Of a stretch of DNA of 64,000 bases, positions 8,777 through 16,696 are shown piece by piece. Location: the NCBI GenBank assembly GCA_963521065.1, contig CAUQTI010000007.1:62001-126000 (forward strand), given 5' to 3'. Position numbers and translations under genes: made by a program. Source of the DNA: IOR16 sp963521065. GTDB taxonomy: Bacteria; Bacillota; Clostridia; Peptostreptococcales; Anaerovoracaceae. The notes under the pieces were generated by a model that saw only the letters and a program-made list of their open reading frames with translations, was not told where the DNA came from and searched no databases. The stretch's first letter is position 1, and each line of letters starts with the position of its first letter.

Positions 8777-8864
8777 ACGCTGTTAATTATGTAACAATTG
8801 ATGAAACAGCATATAACCTGCAAAAAGGTGGACCTGTTAAATAATAATAAGGAGGCATATAAAC

Positions 8865-10007
8865 ATGAACTTTCAATTAACGAAAGAACAAGAGTTTGTA
8901 AGAAAAATGGTAAGAGAGTTTGCTGTTAATGAAGTGGAACCTCTTGCGGCTGAAATTGACGCGGAGCATAGATTCCCAGTTGAAACAGTAGAAAAAATGG
9001 CTAAGTATGGCCTGCTAGGAGTACCATTCCCAGAAGAATACGGTGGGGCAGGAAGCGACCATATTTCTTATGCAATCACAGTAGAGGAACTTTCTAGAGT
9101 TTGCGCATCTACAGGCGTTATTTGTTCTGCACATACTTCTCTTTGCGGATGGCCAATTTGGCATTTCGGTACAGAAGAGCAAAAACAGAAGTATTTAGTT
9201 CCGCTTGCTAAGGGTGAAACTCTTGGTGCATTTGGTTTAACTGAGCCAAACGCTGGTACTGATGCCGCTGGACAGCAGACAAAAGCAGTTGACATGGGCG
9301 ACCATTGGTTATTGAACGGAAGCAAAGTGTTTATTACAAACGGCGGATTTGCTGATACTTTTATCGTAATGGCAATGACAGACAAATCCAAGGGAACTAG
9401 AGGAATCACTGCATTTATCGTAGAAAAAGGATTCGAAGGATTCTCTATCGGTAAAACAGAGGATAAGATGGGTATCTGCGCTTCTTCCACAACTGAGTTA
9501 GTATTTGAGAACTGCAAGGTTCCAAAGGAAAACTTACTTGGAAAAGTTGGCGGCGGTTTCAAAGTTGCAATGTCCACTTTGGATGGAGGCCGTATCGGTA
9601 TCGCTTCTCAGGCACTTGGTATTGCACAGGGTGCATTTGATGTAACTGTTGATTACATGAAAGCTAGAAAGCAGTTTGGAAAGAGCCTTTCCAGAATGCA
9701 GGGCCTTCAGTTTGAAATGGCAGATATGAAAACAAGAATTGAAGCTGCTAGACTTTTGATTTACAAAGCAGCTAATTTAAAAGATAAGGGTCTTCCATAT
9801 GGAACAGAAGCGGCAATGGCGAAATTATTTGCTGCTGATACTGCTATGTATGTAACAACTAAGGCTGTACAGTTACATGGTGGATATGGATATACAAAGG
9901 ATTATCCGGTAGAAAGAATGATGAGAGATGCGAAGATTACTGAGATTTACGAAGGTACTTCCGAAGTTCAGAAAATGGTAATTTCAGCATCTATATTCAA
10001 TAAATAA
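8865..10007 (+). CDS. bcd: short-chain acyl-CoA (butyryl-CoA) dehydrogenase
   Basis: A 380-residue FAD-dependent acyl-CoA dehydrogenase. The catalytic base is the Glu in EIYEGTSE (about residue 363), and QLHGGYGYTKDYPVER near the C-terminus is typical. With etfB and etfA directly downstream, the likely role is the Bcd/EtfAB complex, which reduces crotonyl-CoA to butyryl-CoA with NADH and, in clostridia, couples this to ferredoxin reduction by flavin-based electron bifurcation. Substrate length is inferred from context and from ptb/buk nearby. Start ATG 8865 follows AAGGAGG. Codon use has more unbiased GCT/ACT-type codons than neighbours, consistent with high expression. Confidence 0.9.
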   Translation: MNFQLTKEQEFVRKMVREFAVNEVEPLAAEIDAEHRFPVETVEKMAKYGLLGVPFPEEYGGAGSDHISYAITVEELSRVCASTGVICSAHTSLCGWPIWHFGTEEQKQKYLVPLAKGETLGAFGLTEPNAGTDAAGQQTKAVDMGDHWLLNGSKVFITNGGFADTFIVMAMTDKSKGTRGITAFIVEKGFEGFSIGKTEDKMGICASSTTELVFENCKVPKENLLGKVGGGFKVAMSTLDGGRIGIASQALGIAQGAFDVTVDYMKARKQFGKSLSRMQGLQFEMADMKTRIEAARLLIYKAANLKDKGLPYGTEAAMAKLFAADTAMYVTTKAVQLHGGYGYTKDYPVERMMRDAKITEIYEGTSEVQKMVISASIFNK

Positions 10008-10072
10008 GCTTTGATGTATATAGAACAGCATAATTGTAGAATAAAAAACTACGAAATGGGAGGAGTAATTTA

Positions 10073-10861
10073 ATGAAAATAATAGTATGCGTAAAGCAAG
10101 TACCGAATACTAATGAAATTAAAATCAATCCAGAAACAGGTACGCTTATCAGAGACGGAGTGCAGAGCATTTTGAATCCCGATGATGCGAACGCTTTGGA
10201 AGAAGCACTAAAAATAAAGGATCAGAATCCGGATGCAAAGGTTACCGTATTGACAATGGGACCTCCGCAGGCAACAGAAATGCTGAGAGAGTGCCTGGCT
10301 ATGGGTGCTGACGATGCAGTTCTTCTTTCCGACAGAGCACTTGGTGGTTCCGATACTTGGGCTACTTCCAATGCTTTGGTTGCTGGAATCAAGAAAATCG
10401 GTGATTTCGATATCATCTTTGCAGGAAGACAGGCAATCGACGGAGATACCGCACAGGTTGGACCGCAGATTTCTGAAAAGTTAGACGTGCCTCAGGTAAC
10501 TTATGTTGAAAAGTTTGCTATAGAAGGTGACGAAATTACAGTACACAGAGCATTAGAAGATGGTTATGAAGTAATCAAAGTAAAGACCCCTTGTACTTTG
10601 ACAACAATCAAAGAATTAAACAAGCCTAGATATATGTCAATCAAAGGAATTTACAAAGCAATGAAGGCAGATGTAAAGGTTTGGTCTGCGGCTGATATCG
10701 GCGTGGATCTTACAGTGGTAGGATTAAAAGCATCCCCGACTAACGTGTTTAGATCATTTACACCAAAGCCAAAAGGGCAGGGTACGTTGGTTGCAGGAGA
10801 TACAGAGAAAGAATTAGCTGTAAATCTTTTGACGTCTCTAAAAGCTAAACATATTATTTAA
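10073..10861 (+). CDS. etfB: electron transfer flavoprotein beta subunit
   Basis: A 262-residue EtfB: begins MKIIVCVKQVPNTNEI, has the family signature region DLTVVGLKASPTNV near residue 220 and the AGRQAIDGDTAQVGPQ loop. It forms the EtfAB heterodimer that passes electrons to butyryl-CoA dehydrogenase and carries the beta-FAD used in bifurcating Etfs. ATG 10073 follows GGGAGGAG. Part of bcd-etfB-etfA, 65 bases after bcd and 15 before etfA. Confidence 0.94.
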   Translation: MKIIVCVKQVPNTNEIKINPETGTLIRDGVQSILNPDDANALEEALKIKDQNPDAKVTVLTMGPPQATEMLRECLAMGADDAVLLSDRALGGSDTWATSNALVAGIKKIGDFDIIFAGRQAIDGDTAQVGPQISEKLDVPQVTYVEKFAIEGDEITVHRALEDGYEVIKVKTPCTLTTIKELNKPRYMSIKGIYKAMKADVKVWSAADIGVDLTVVGLKASPTNVFRSFTPKPKGQGTLVAGDTEKELAVNLLTSLKAKHII

Positions 10862-10876
10862 GGAGGGAAATGTATC

Positions 10877-11983
10877 ATGTCTAAAATAGAAATTTCAGAT
10901 TACAAGAATGTATGGGTATATGCAGAACAAAGAGCCGGCAAATTGATGAATGTTGCTTTAGAGCTTGTTGGGGAAGGATATCGCCTGTCCAGAGAAATCA
11001 GCGACGATACAAAAGTTTGCGCAGTCCTTATTGGAAATAAAGTAGACCATTTGGTGGATGAGCTTTATGCTTATGGCGCTGATCAGGTATATTTAATTGA
11101 AGACCCTCTTCTTGCAGACTTCACTACAGATGGTTACACTAAGGTTATGTCAGATGCAATCAATGAATATAAGCCGGAAATCGTAATTTTCGGTGCGACT
11201 CATATTGGACGTGACCTTGCACCTAGAATCGCAGGAAGAATGGATACTGGTTTAACTGCAGACTGCACAAGACTGGATATCAATACAGGAAACTACAAAG
11301 CGTATCTGGAAGCAAATACAACTGCAAACACTGCAGGATTAGATGCAAATGACGGAAACAAAGGATTGAAGCAGACAAGACCTGCATTTGGCGGTAACTT
11401 GATGGCTACAATCGTTTGCCCGAACACAAGACCGCAGATGTCTACTGTAAGACCTGGCGTAATGTCTAAAAGAGAAAAGGTTGAAGGCGCAAAGGGTGAA
11501 CTGATTAAGATTACTCCTGCTATTTCTCAGGAAGACATCCGTACAAAGGTTGTAGAAATCGTAAAATCTGTAAAAGAAATGGTTTCATTGACAGATGCAG
11601 AAATTATCTGCTCCGGCGGAAGAGGACTTGGCGATGCTTCTGGTTTTGAATTAATTAAGCAGTTGGCTGATAAGGTAGGCGGAGTTGTTGGTTCTTCTCG
11701 TGCTTGCGTTGATAACGGATGGATCGATCATTCACACCAGGTAGGACAGACTGGTACTACTGTAAAGCCTAAAATTTACTTTGCTTGCGGTATTTCCGGA
11801 GCAATTCAACATTTAGCAGGAATGCAGACATCGGATATCATTGTTGCAATCAACAAGGATCCGGATGCTCCAATTTTCGACGTAGCTGATTATGGTATCG
11901 TAGGTGACCTTTATAAGGTAATTCCTCAGATCATTGAACAGTGGGACAATGCAGAAGCTTTGTTTGACGCTTCTCAGAAATAA
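10877..11983 (+). CDS. etfA: electron transfer flavoprotein alpha subunit
   Basis: A 368-residue EtfA. The C-terminal FAD-binding domain is clear (SGGRGLGDASGFELI, VGSSRACVDNGW, QVGQTGTTVKPKIYFACGISGAIQH). The N-terminus starts directly with the alpha-domain and has no ferredoxin-like extension, so any bifurcated electrons go to a separate ferredoxin, which the downstream [FeFe]-hydrogenase (62477) could reoxidise. Start ATG 10877 follows AAGGAGG. Last gene before the bidirectional terminator at 12003. Confidence 0.94.
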   Translation: MSKIEISDYKNVWVYAEQRAGKLMNVALELVGEGYRLSREISDDTKVCAVLIGNKVDHLVDELYAYGADQVYLIEDPLLADFTTDGYTKVMSDAINEYKPEIVIFGATHIGRDLAPRIAGRMDTGLTADCTRLDINTGNYKAYLEANTTANTAGLDANDGNKGLKQTRPAFGGNLMATIVCPNTRPQMSTVRPGVMSKREKVEGAKGELIKITPAISQEDIRTKVVEIVKSVKEMVSLTDAEIICSGGRGLGDASGFELIKQLADKVGGVVGSSRACVDNGWIDHSHQVGQTGTTVKPKIYFACGISGAIQHLAGMQTSDIIVAINKDPDAPIFDVADYGIVGDLYKVIPQIIEQWDNAEALFDASQK

Positions 11984-12002
11984 AATATAAATATTTTATA
12001 TA

Positions 12003-12033
12003 AAAAACAGAGTACAATGTACTCTGTTTTTTT
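12003..12033. terminator. bidirectional terminator between etfA and buk
   Basis: AAAACAGAGTAC-AAT-GTACTCTGTTTTTTT is a perfect inverted repeat with A and T runs on either side, lying between convergent genes; it can serve both. Confidence 0.9.
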
Positions 12034-12053
12034 GCTATATCATAAATTGTTAT

Positions 12054-13133
12054 TTACTGTCCTGTCGGCTCTAGGTATTCCGCCGCTTCTTCTTCCCCTT
12101 TTAAGATGCGCAGAGCACCAAGTGCGAGCGACTCCATTTCGTCCTCTCCGGGCACAATTTCTACCGGGGCAATAAACTTGATGCGCTCTGCAATCAATCC
12201 AGTTAAAAGCTTTGAATAAGCAGCACCTCCGGTGAGAATAATAAAGTCAATCTTACCTTCCAATACGGTGGACATTTCACCGATGCTTTTGGCTGCCTGA
12301 TAAGCCATTGCGTGATAGACCAGCTCGGCATATTGATTTCCATCTACAATCATACGTTCTACTTCGCGACAGTCCTTCGTATTTAAAAGTGCTTGAAGAC
12401 CACCCATTCCTCTGATTTTTCGTGTCATTTCACGTTTTGTATATTTACCGGAATAACACATGTCAATTACATACAGAAGAGGAACACTCCCAGAACGTTC
12501 CGGAGAAAAGGCGCCGGCATCGTCCCGTACGCAATCTATAATTCGTCCCTTTTCGTGAGCACCGACAGAAAATCCGCCTCCGAGATGTGCAACAACAAAA
12601 TTTAAATCACTATATTTTTTACCGTGTTTTTCTGCGACCTTTCGGCTGATTGCTTTTTGGTTTAGCACATGGCAGAGACTCTCTCTCTTAATATCAGGGA
12701 CACCAGTGATACGAGCAATATCATTGAACTCATCTGAGCCGACACAGTCATAAATATAGGCTGGAATATTTAATGGAGCGGCAATCGCTTCTGCAATAAT
12801 TGCCCCTAAATTAGAGGCATGTTCAGAAATTGGGCCGTCAATAATGCGCTTTTTCATCGTTGCATTGACCTTGTAGCCTCCGGCATGTACATAAGGGAGA
12901 AGTCCGCCGCGTCCAACCACTGCATTTAATTCCTTTAGGCTTACATTGTGCTTTTTTATCATATCTAAAACAATTTGGGTGCGGAAATTAAGCTGATCCG
13001 GAATTTCATCAAAATCGGCTAAATCATTAGCAGAATGATTCAGAGAATCTACAAATAAACAGGTTTCGTCCTCGAAGAGTGCTACTTTTGTAGAGGTGGA
13101 GCCAGGATTAATTGCCAAAATTTTATATCCCAT
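12054..13133 (-). CDS. buk: butyrate kinase
   Basis: A 359-residue acetate/butyrate kinase-family protein (ASKHA fold). It begins YKILAINPGSTSTK, the phosphate-binding loop of butyrate kinases, and has HLGGGFSVGAHEKGRI and LTGGAAYS in the ATP-binding part. It converts butyryl phosphate plus ADP to butyrate plus ATP, the final energy-yielding step. Start ATG 13131-13133 follows AAAGGAG; the frame is open further upstream, but that part lacks similarity. It lies 17 bases after ptb on the same strand and converges with bcd-etfBA. A branched-chain fatty acid kinase is an alternative substrate assignment. Confidence 0.92.
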   Translation of the reverse strand: MGYKILAINPGSTSTKVALFEDETCLFVDSLNHSANDLADFDEIPDQLNFRTQIVLDMIKKHNVSLKELNAVVGRGGLLPYVHAGGYKVNATMKKRIIDGPISEHASNLGAIIAEAIAAPLNIPAYIYDCVGSDEFNDIARITGVPDIKRESLCHVLNQKAISRKVAEKHGKKYSDLNFVVAHLGGGFSVGAHEKGRIIDCVRDDAGAFSPERSGSVPLLYVIDMCYSGKYTKREMTRKIRGMGGLQALLNTKDCREVERMIVDGNQYAELVYHAMAYQAAKSIGEMSTVLEGKIDFIILTGGAAYSKLLTGLIAERIKFIAPVEIVPGEDEMESLALGALRILKGEEEAAEYLEPTGQ

Positions 13134-13150
13134 TGTATTTCTTCTCCTTT

Positions 13151-14050
13151 TTATTTTTTTTGCATAATACATGCAAGTGCTAATGAATTCAGTTTGCCTT
13201 CTGCATTTTCAGCACGTGAAGTCATGACAATCGGATTTGTAGCACCAAGAATGATACCGGCCATTTTTGCGCCGGCGCAATACATAAGCGCTTTCCCTAC
13301 CATATTTCCGGCTTCGATATTCGGGACGATAAATAAATCAGTCTCCCCGGAAATTCTGCTTTGAATGTTTTTATGATGAGCGGCTTCTTTTGAAAGTGCT
13401 ACATCTAAAGCAATCGGGCCTTCCACAATTGCTTCTGGAAGACTGCCTTCTGCAGCGAGTGCGGCAAGATTTGCTGCATCAACCGTTGCGGGCATCTTTG
13501 GATTTACTACTTCGTTCGCGGTCAAAAGGGCAACCTTTGGGCAAGGGTTTCCAAGCGCATGGAGTGCTTCAATTCCATTGCACAAAATCTGCTTTTTCGC
13601 ATCAAAATCAGGGAAGGTATTCATTCCTCCATCCGTATAGTAAGCTAATTTTTGAAAGCCTGGAATTTCAAAAACAGCCAAATGCGATAGAAGTTTTCCG
13701 GTTCTGAGACCGATTTCATCGTTTAAGACTGCCTTTAAAAAAATACTGCTGTTGACAAGGCCTTTCATGAGAATGTTTGCTTTTCCGTCATGTACGCATT
13801 TCGTTGCAGAAAGGGCAGCTTCTTTTTCATCTTTGGCATCGATAATTTCTACTTCATGAGAAAAGCCGATTTCTTGCTTGAGTGCTCTAATTTTTGCTTC
13901 ATCGCCAACTAGAACTGCCTCAGCAAGCTGCAGTTCATAGACTTGCTTTATGGTTTCTAAAACCTCCTTGTCCTCAGCGGCGGCAACGGCAATTTTAGCA
14001 CAGCTATTTGTTTTTAAAGCATCACGAATTTCAGAATATCGATTATACAT
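13151..14050 (-). CDS. ptb: phosphate butyryltransferase
   Basis: A 299-residue PTA/PTB-family acyltransferase (butyryl-CoA + phosphate to butyryl phosphate + CoA). Family features include the N-terminal region with AVAAAEDKEVL, ILMKGLVNSSIFLKAVL, the FIVPNIEAGNMVGKAL motif and GIILGATNPIVMTSRA near the C-terminus. Start ATG 14048-14050 has AAAGGAG upstream; a longer open frame to 14110 lacks a ribosome binding site. With buk it forms the ptb-buk route to butyrate rather than the butyryl-CoA:acetate CoA-transferase route. Confidence 0.92.
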   Translation of the reverse strand: MYNRYSEIRDALKTNSCAKIAVAAAEDKEVLETIKQVYELQLAEAVLVGDEAKIRALKQEIGFSHEVEIIDAKDEKEAALSATKCVHDGKANILMKGLVNSSIFLKAVLNDEIGLRTGKLLSHLAVFEIPGFQKLAYYTDGGMNTFPDFDAKKQILCNGIEALHALGNPCPKVALLTANEVVNPKMPATVDAANLAALAAEGSLPEAIVEGPIALDVALSKEAAHHKNIQSRISGETDLFIVPNIEAGNMVGKALMYCAGAKMAGIILGATNPIVMTSRAENAEGKLNSLALACIMQKK

Positions 14051-14081
14051 AAGAAAACTCCTTTCAAAGAAATATATTCTT

Positions 14082-14110
14082 ATTATTTCATAGAATGAAC
14101 TTCTTTTCAA
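14082..14110 (-). promoter_or_regulatory. candidate promoter of ptb-buk
   Basis: On the minus strand TTGAAA (14105-14110), 17 bases, AATAAT (14082-14087), ending about 30 bases before the ptb start. The region is AT-rich, so a chance match is possible. Confidence 0.35.
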
Positions 14111-14220
14111 TAAAAGCGTAGTGTAATCGTAGATAAAATTGGAAAAATTATTTTTTAAAAATATATGTTTATTTTTGCTTTAAAGGAAAGAATAAACAAA
14201 GAGGAAGGAGTGTTTTCAAA

Positions 14221-14697
14221 TTGGAAAATAATAATGAAAATCAGAAAAAAGAGGCAAAAAAGCAGCAGGCAAAAGAATATGAGAAATATGTAAAGCAATT
14301 TACTCCAAAGCCAAAATATTTTACAAACTCATTAAAAGCTTTTTTAGTTGGAGGTTTGATATGCATCGCTGCATTTTATGTACAGTCTCTCCTAATGAAT
14401 CGCGGCTACTCAGAGAAAGACTCCGGAACATTTGTGACTGTATTTTTGATTTGCAGTGCGCAGCTTTTAACTGGACTAGGTGTTTATGATACGATTGGAA
14501 AATTTGCGGGAGCTGGCTCAATTGTGCCGATTACAGGATTTGCGAACTCAATGGTAGCGCCAGCCATCGAATATAAAAAAGAAGGGATTGTGCTTGGCGT
14601 TGGTGCAAAATTGTTTAGCCTTGCGGGTCCGGTTTTGGTTTGTGGAATCTCAGTATCCGTCATAATCGGACTGATTTATTATGTGATGAACCTATGA
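14221..14697 (+). CDS. spoVAC: stage V sporulation protein AC
   Basis: A 158-residue SpoVAC: a charged Lys/Glu-rich N-terminus (about 1-35), then about four membrane spans with GLICIAAFYVQSLLM, the conserved SAQLLTGLGVYD and FANSMVAPAIEYKKEG segments. SpoVA proteins form the inner forespore membrane channel that moves Ca-dipicolinate into the spore and out on germination. The likely start is TTG 14221, 9 bases after GGAAGGAG. First of spoVAC-spoVAD-spoVAEB; spoVAA/AB are not present. Confidence 0.93.
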   Translation: MENNNENQKKEAKKQQAKEYEKYVKQFTPKPKYFTNSLKAFLVGGLICIAAFYVQSLLMNRGYSEKDSGTFVTVFLICSAQLLTGLGVYDTIGKFAGAGSIVPITGFANSMVAPAIEYKKEGIVLGVGAKLFSLAGPVLVCGISVSVIIGLIYYVMNL

Positions 14698-14715
14698 TAG
14701 AAAGGAAGAAATGGG

Positions 14716-15762
14716 ATGCAGGGAAATAAGCTGGGAAAACAGACCTTTGTCTTTCACAATGAGCCAAACATAATTGGAGCTGCTGCAGTTGTTGGGAAAA
14801 AAGAAGGACAGGGTCCACTGAACAAATGGTTCGATGTCATATTAAAAGAAGATACCTATGGTGAAAAGACCTGGGAAAAATCAGAGAGCAAAATATTAAA
14901 AAAAGCTATTTTATTGGCCTTACAGAATTCGGGAAAGACAAAAGAAGATTTAGATACGATACTGAGTGGAGATTTAATCAATCAGCTGATGTCTTCTTCT
15001 TTTATGGCAAGAGACTTGCAAATTCCTTTCCTTGGCCTTTACGGTGCTTGTTCCACCATGACAGAATCCCTGGTTTTAGGGGCTGTTTTAATAGATGGAG
15101 GCTATGCAAATAATATTATTGCAGCAGCCTCCAGTCATTATTGCACAGCGGAACGTCAGTTTCGGATGCCGCTAGAGCATGGAAATCAAAGGCCGCCTTC
15201 TGCACAATGGACTGTTACGGGTGCAGGCAGTATGGTGTTGTCGAATCAAATTCGTGACGGCCAGCAAATGATAGAAGGAAATCCAGCTAAGAACTTGGTG
15301 GTAACACATGCAACCGTTGGGAAAATCGTGGATGCGGGAATTAAAGATGCAAATCAGATGGGTGCGGCAATGGCACCGGCAACCGTAGATACGATTTTAC
15401 AACATCTAAAGGATACCGGCAGAGACGTTTCTTACTACGATGTGATATTAAGCGGTGATTTGGGTATCGTAGGGAAACATATTGTGAAAGATTTGTTAAT
15501 GAAAGAAAATATAGACTTAGAGTCGGTTTATGATGATTGTGGTGTGATGATGTATGATAAGGAGCAGGATGTACACAGCGGCGGAAGTGGATGCGGCTGC
15601 TCTGCCTCTGTTTTCTGTGGGCATATTTTTAAAGAAATGCGCAGAGGGAAAATTCGAAGAGCATTATTAATCTCTACAGGTGCACTGCTCTCTACAATCA
15701 GTTCACAGCAGGGAGAATCCATACCGGGAATCGCACATGCTGTTGCGGTGGAAGCAAAATAA
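14716..15762 (+). CDS. spoVAD: stage V sporulation protein AD
   Basis: A 348-residue SpoVAD, a thiolase-fold protein without known enzyme activity that binds dipicolinate on the spore inner membrane. Visible: YGACSTMTESLVLGA (the thiolase-like Cys region), SSHYCTAERQFR, the central VTHATVGKIVD and GGSGCGCSASV. It sits 18 bases after spoVAC and 13 before spoVAEB. ATG 14716 follows AAAGGAAG. Confidence 0.94.
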   Translation: MQGNKLGKQTFVFHNEPNIIGAAAVVGKKEGQGPLNKWFDVILKEDTYGEKTWEKSESKILKKAILLALQNSGKTKEDLDTILSGDLINQLMSSSFMARDLQIPFLGLYGACSTMTESLVLGAVLIDGGYANNIIAAASSHYCTAERQFRMPLEHGNQRPPSAQWTVTGAGSMVLSNQIRDGQQMIEGNPAKNLVVTHATVGKIVDAGIKDANQMGAAMAPATVDTILQHLKDTGRDVSYYDVILSGDLGIVGKHIVKDLLMKENIDLESVYDDCGVMMYDKEQDVHSGGSGCGCSASVFCGHIFKEMRRGKIRRALLISTGALLSTISSQQGESIPGIAHAVAVEAK

Positions 15763-15775
15763 GCAGGAGGAGAAG

Positions 15776-16132
15776 ATGGACTATTTCAATGTTTTTATTA
15801 CCGGAGGAATTATTTGTGTCATTGGACAGATTCTAATGGATACTACAAAATTAACCGCCCCGAGAATTTTAGTTCTCTTTGTCGTAAGTGGCGCGATTTT
15901 AACCGCATTGGGCTTATATCAGCCAATTGTCGATTTTGGAAAAAACGGAGCCACGGTTCCGCTGCCCGGATTTGGGTATGCTTTGGCAAAAGGAGCAATT
16001 GATGCAGCAAAGACGGGGGGCTTGATGGGGGCCTTAACAGGAGGTGTCATTGCGACCGCTGCGGGTGTAGCCGCCGCAATCTGTTTTGGATATTTTGTTG
16101 CCATCGTGTTTTCCCCAAAATCAATACGTTAA
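15776..16132 (+). CDS. spoVAE: stage V sporulation protein AE (SpoVAEB)
   Basis: A 118-residue hydrophobic protein with about four membrane spans: FNVFITGGIICVIGQ at the N-terminus, ILVLFVVSGAILTALGLY, and the conserved PLPGFGYALAKGAIDA. Matches the membrane SpoVAEB part of the SpoVA channel. Start ATG 15776 follows AGGAGGAGAAG; the frame extends upstream into spoVAD without support. SpoVAEA and SpoVAF genes are absent, so this is the minimal C-D-Eb set typical of clostridia. Confidence 0.92.
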   Translation: MDYFNVFITGGIICVIGQILMDTTKLTAPRILVLFVVSGAILTALGLYQPIVDFGKNGATVPLPGFGYALAKGAIDAAKTGGLMGALTGGVIATAAGVAAAICFGYFVAIVFSPKSIR

Positions 16133-16140
16133 CTTGGAAG

Positions 16141-16182
16141 CCTGCAGGTAGTTGTGAAGACAAGCCTGCAGGTATTTTTTTA
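16141..16182 (+). terminator. terminator of the spoVA operon
   Basis: The self-complementary CCTGCAGG occurs at 16141-16148 and 16165-16172, so the two copies pair across a 16-base loop, followed by TATTTTTTTAT. Confidence 0.75.
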
Positions 16183-16284
16183 TCCTTAAAAAATGATGTG
16201 GAAGGAAATGAAGGAGAATGAAGGATAAAGTAATGCTATTTGCAATAGAAGAGAGAATCAAATTCTGAATATTTCCAATACAAC

Positions 16285-16312
16285 TTGTAAAAATTGTAAA
16301 ATGTGTTAAAAT
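16285..16312 (+). promoter_or_regulatory. candidate promoter of yraN-comM-dprA
   Basis: TTGTAA (16285-16290), 16 bases, TAAAAT (16307-16312), about 30 bases before yraN. A-rich context lowers certainty. Confidence 0.4.
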
Positions 16313-16342
16313 GGTAAAAAATGTAATTTTGAAAGGCGTGAT

Positions 16343-16684
16343 ATGAACTTAGGAACATGGGGCGAAACGAGGGCGGCTTCTTATTTAATACAGAATGGAT
16401 ATAAAATATTAGATAGAAATTACATATGCTGCTTCGGTGAGCTGGATTTAATCGCAAGTAAAGATGAAACGGTCTGCTTTGTTGAAGTAAAAACAAGGAG
16501 AAGTCTTTGCTTTGGAGAGCCTTGTGAAGCAGTGACAAAGAGAAAGCAAACCCATATACAAAAAACAATTCAAATGTATCTGATGAAAAAAAAATTGAAC
16601 CCTTGTAATCTTCGAATTGATGTGATTGAGTTACTTATTTTAGATAAAAAAGTGTATTTGCGGCACATTGAAAATGCTTTTTAA
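16343..16684 (+). CDS. YraN family (UPF0102) nuclease-like protein
   Basis: A 113-residue restriction-endonuclease-like fold: GTWGETRAASYLIQNGYKIL at the N-terminus, then the PD-(D/E)xK-type pattern GELDLIA...CFVEVKTRR (about 33-56). The biochemical role is not established; family members sit with DNA uptake/processing genes, as here before comM and dprA. ATG 16343 follows GAAAGGCG. It ends 12 bases before comM and is probably cotranscribed. Confidence 0.85.
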   Translation: MNLGTWGETRAASYLIQNGYKILDRNYICCFGELDLIASKDETVCFVEVKTRRSLCFGEPCEAVTKRKQTHIQKTIQMYLMKKKLNPCNLRIDVIELLILDKKVYLRHIENAF

Positions 16685-16696
16685 GGAGGACTGTAT

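Noticed and set aside
13390..13707. 105-codon plus-strand ORF inside ptb
   Set aside because: Antisense shadow of a well-conserved enzyme, without ribosome binding site or recognisable domain.
14140..14220. Sigma-F or sigma-G promoter before spoVAC
   Set aside because: Expected from known regulation, but no -35/-10 pair with acceptable match and spacing could be found by eye.
16139..16174. Direct repeat GCCTGCAGGTA as a possible target-site duplication
   Set aside because: The repeat core is self-complementary and followed by a T-run; it forms the spoVA terminator.
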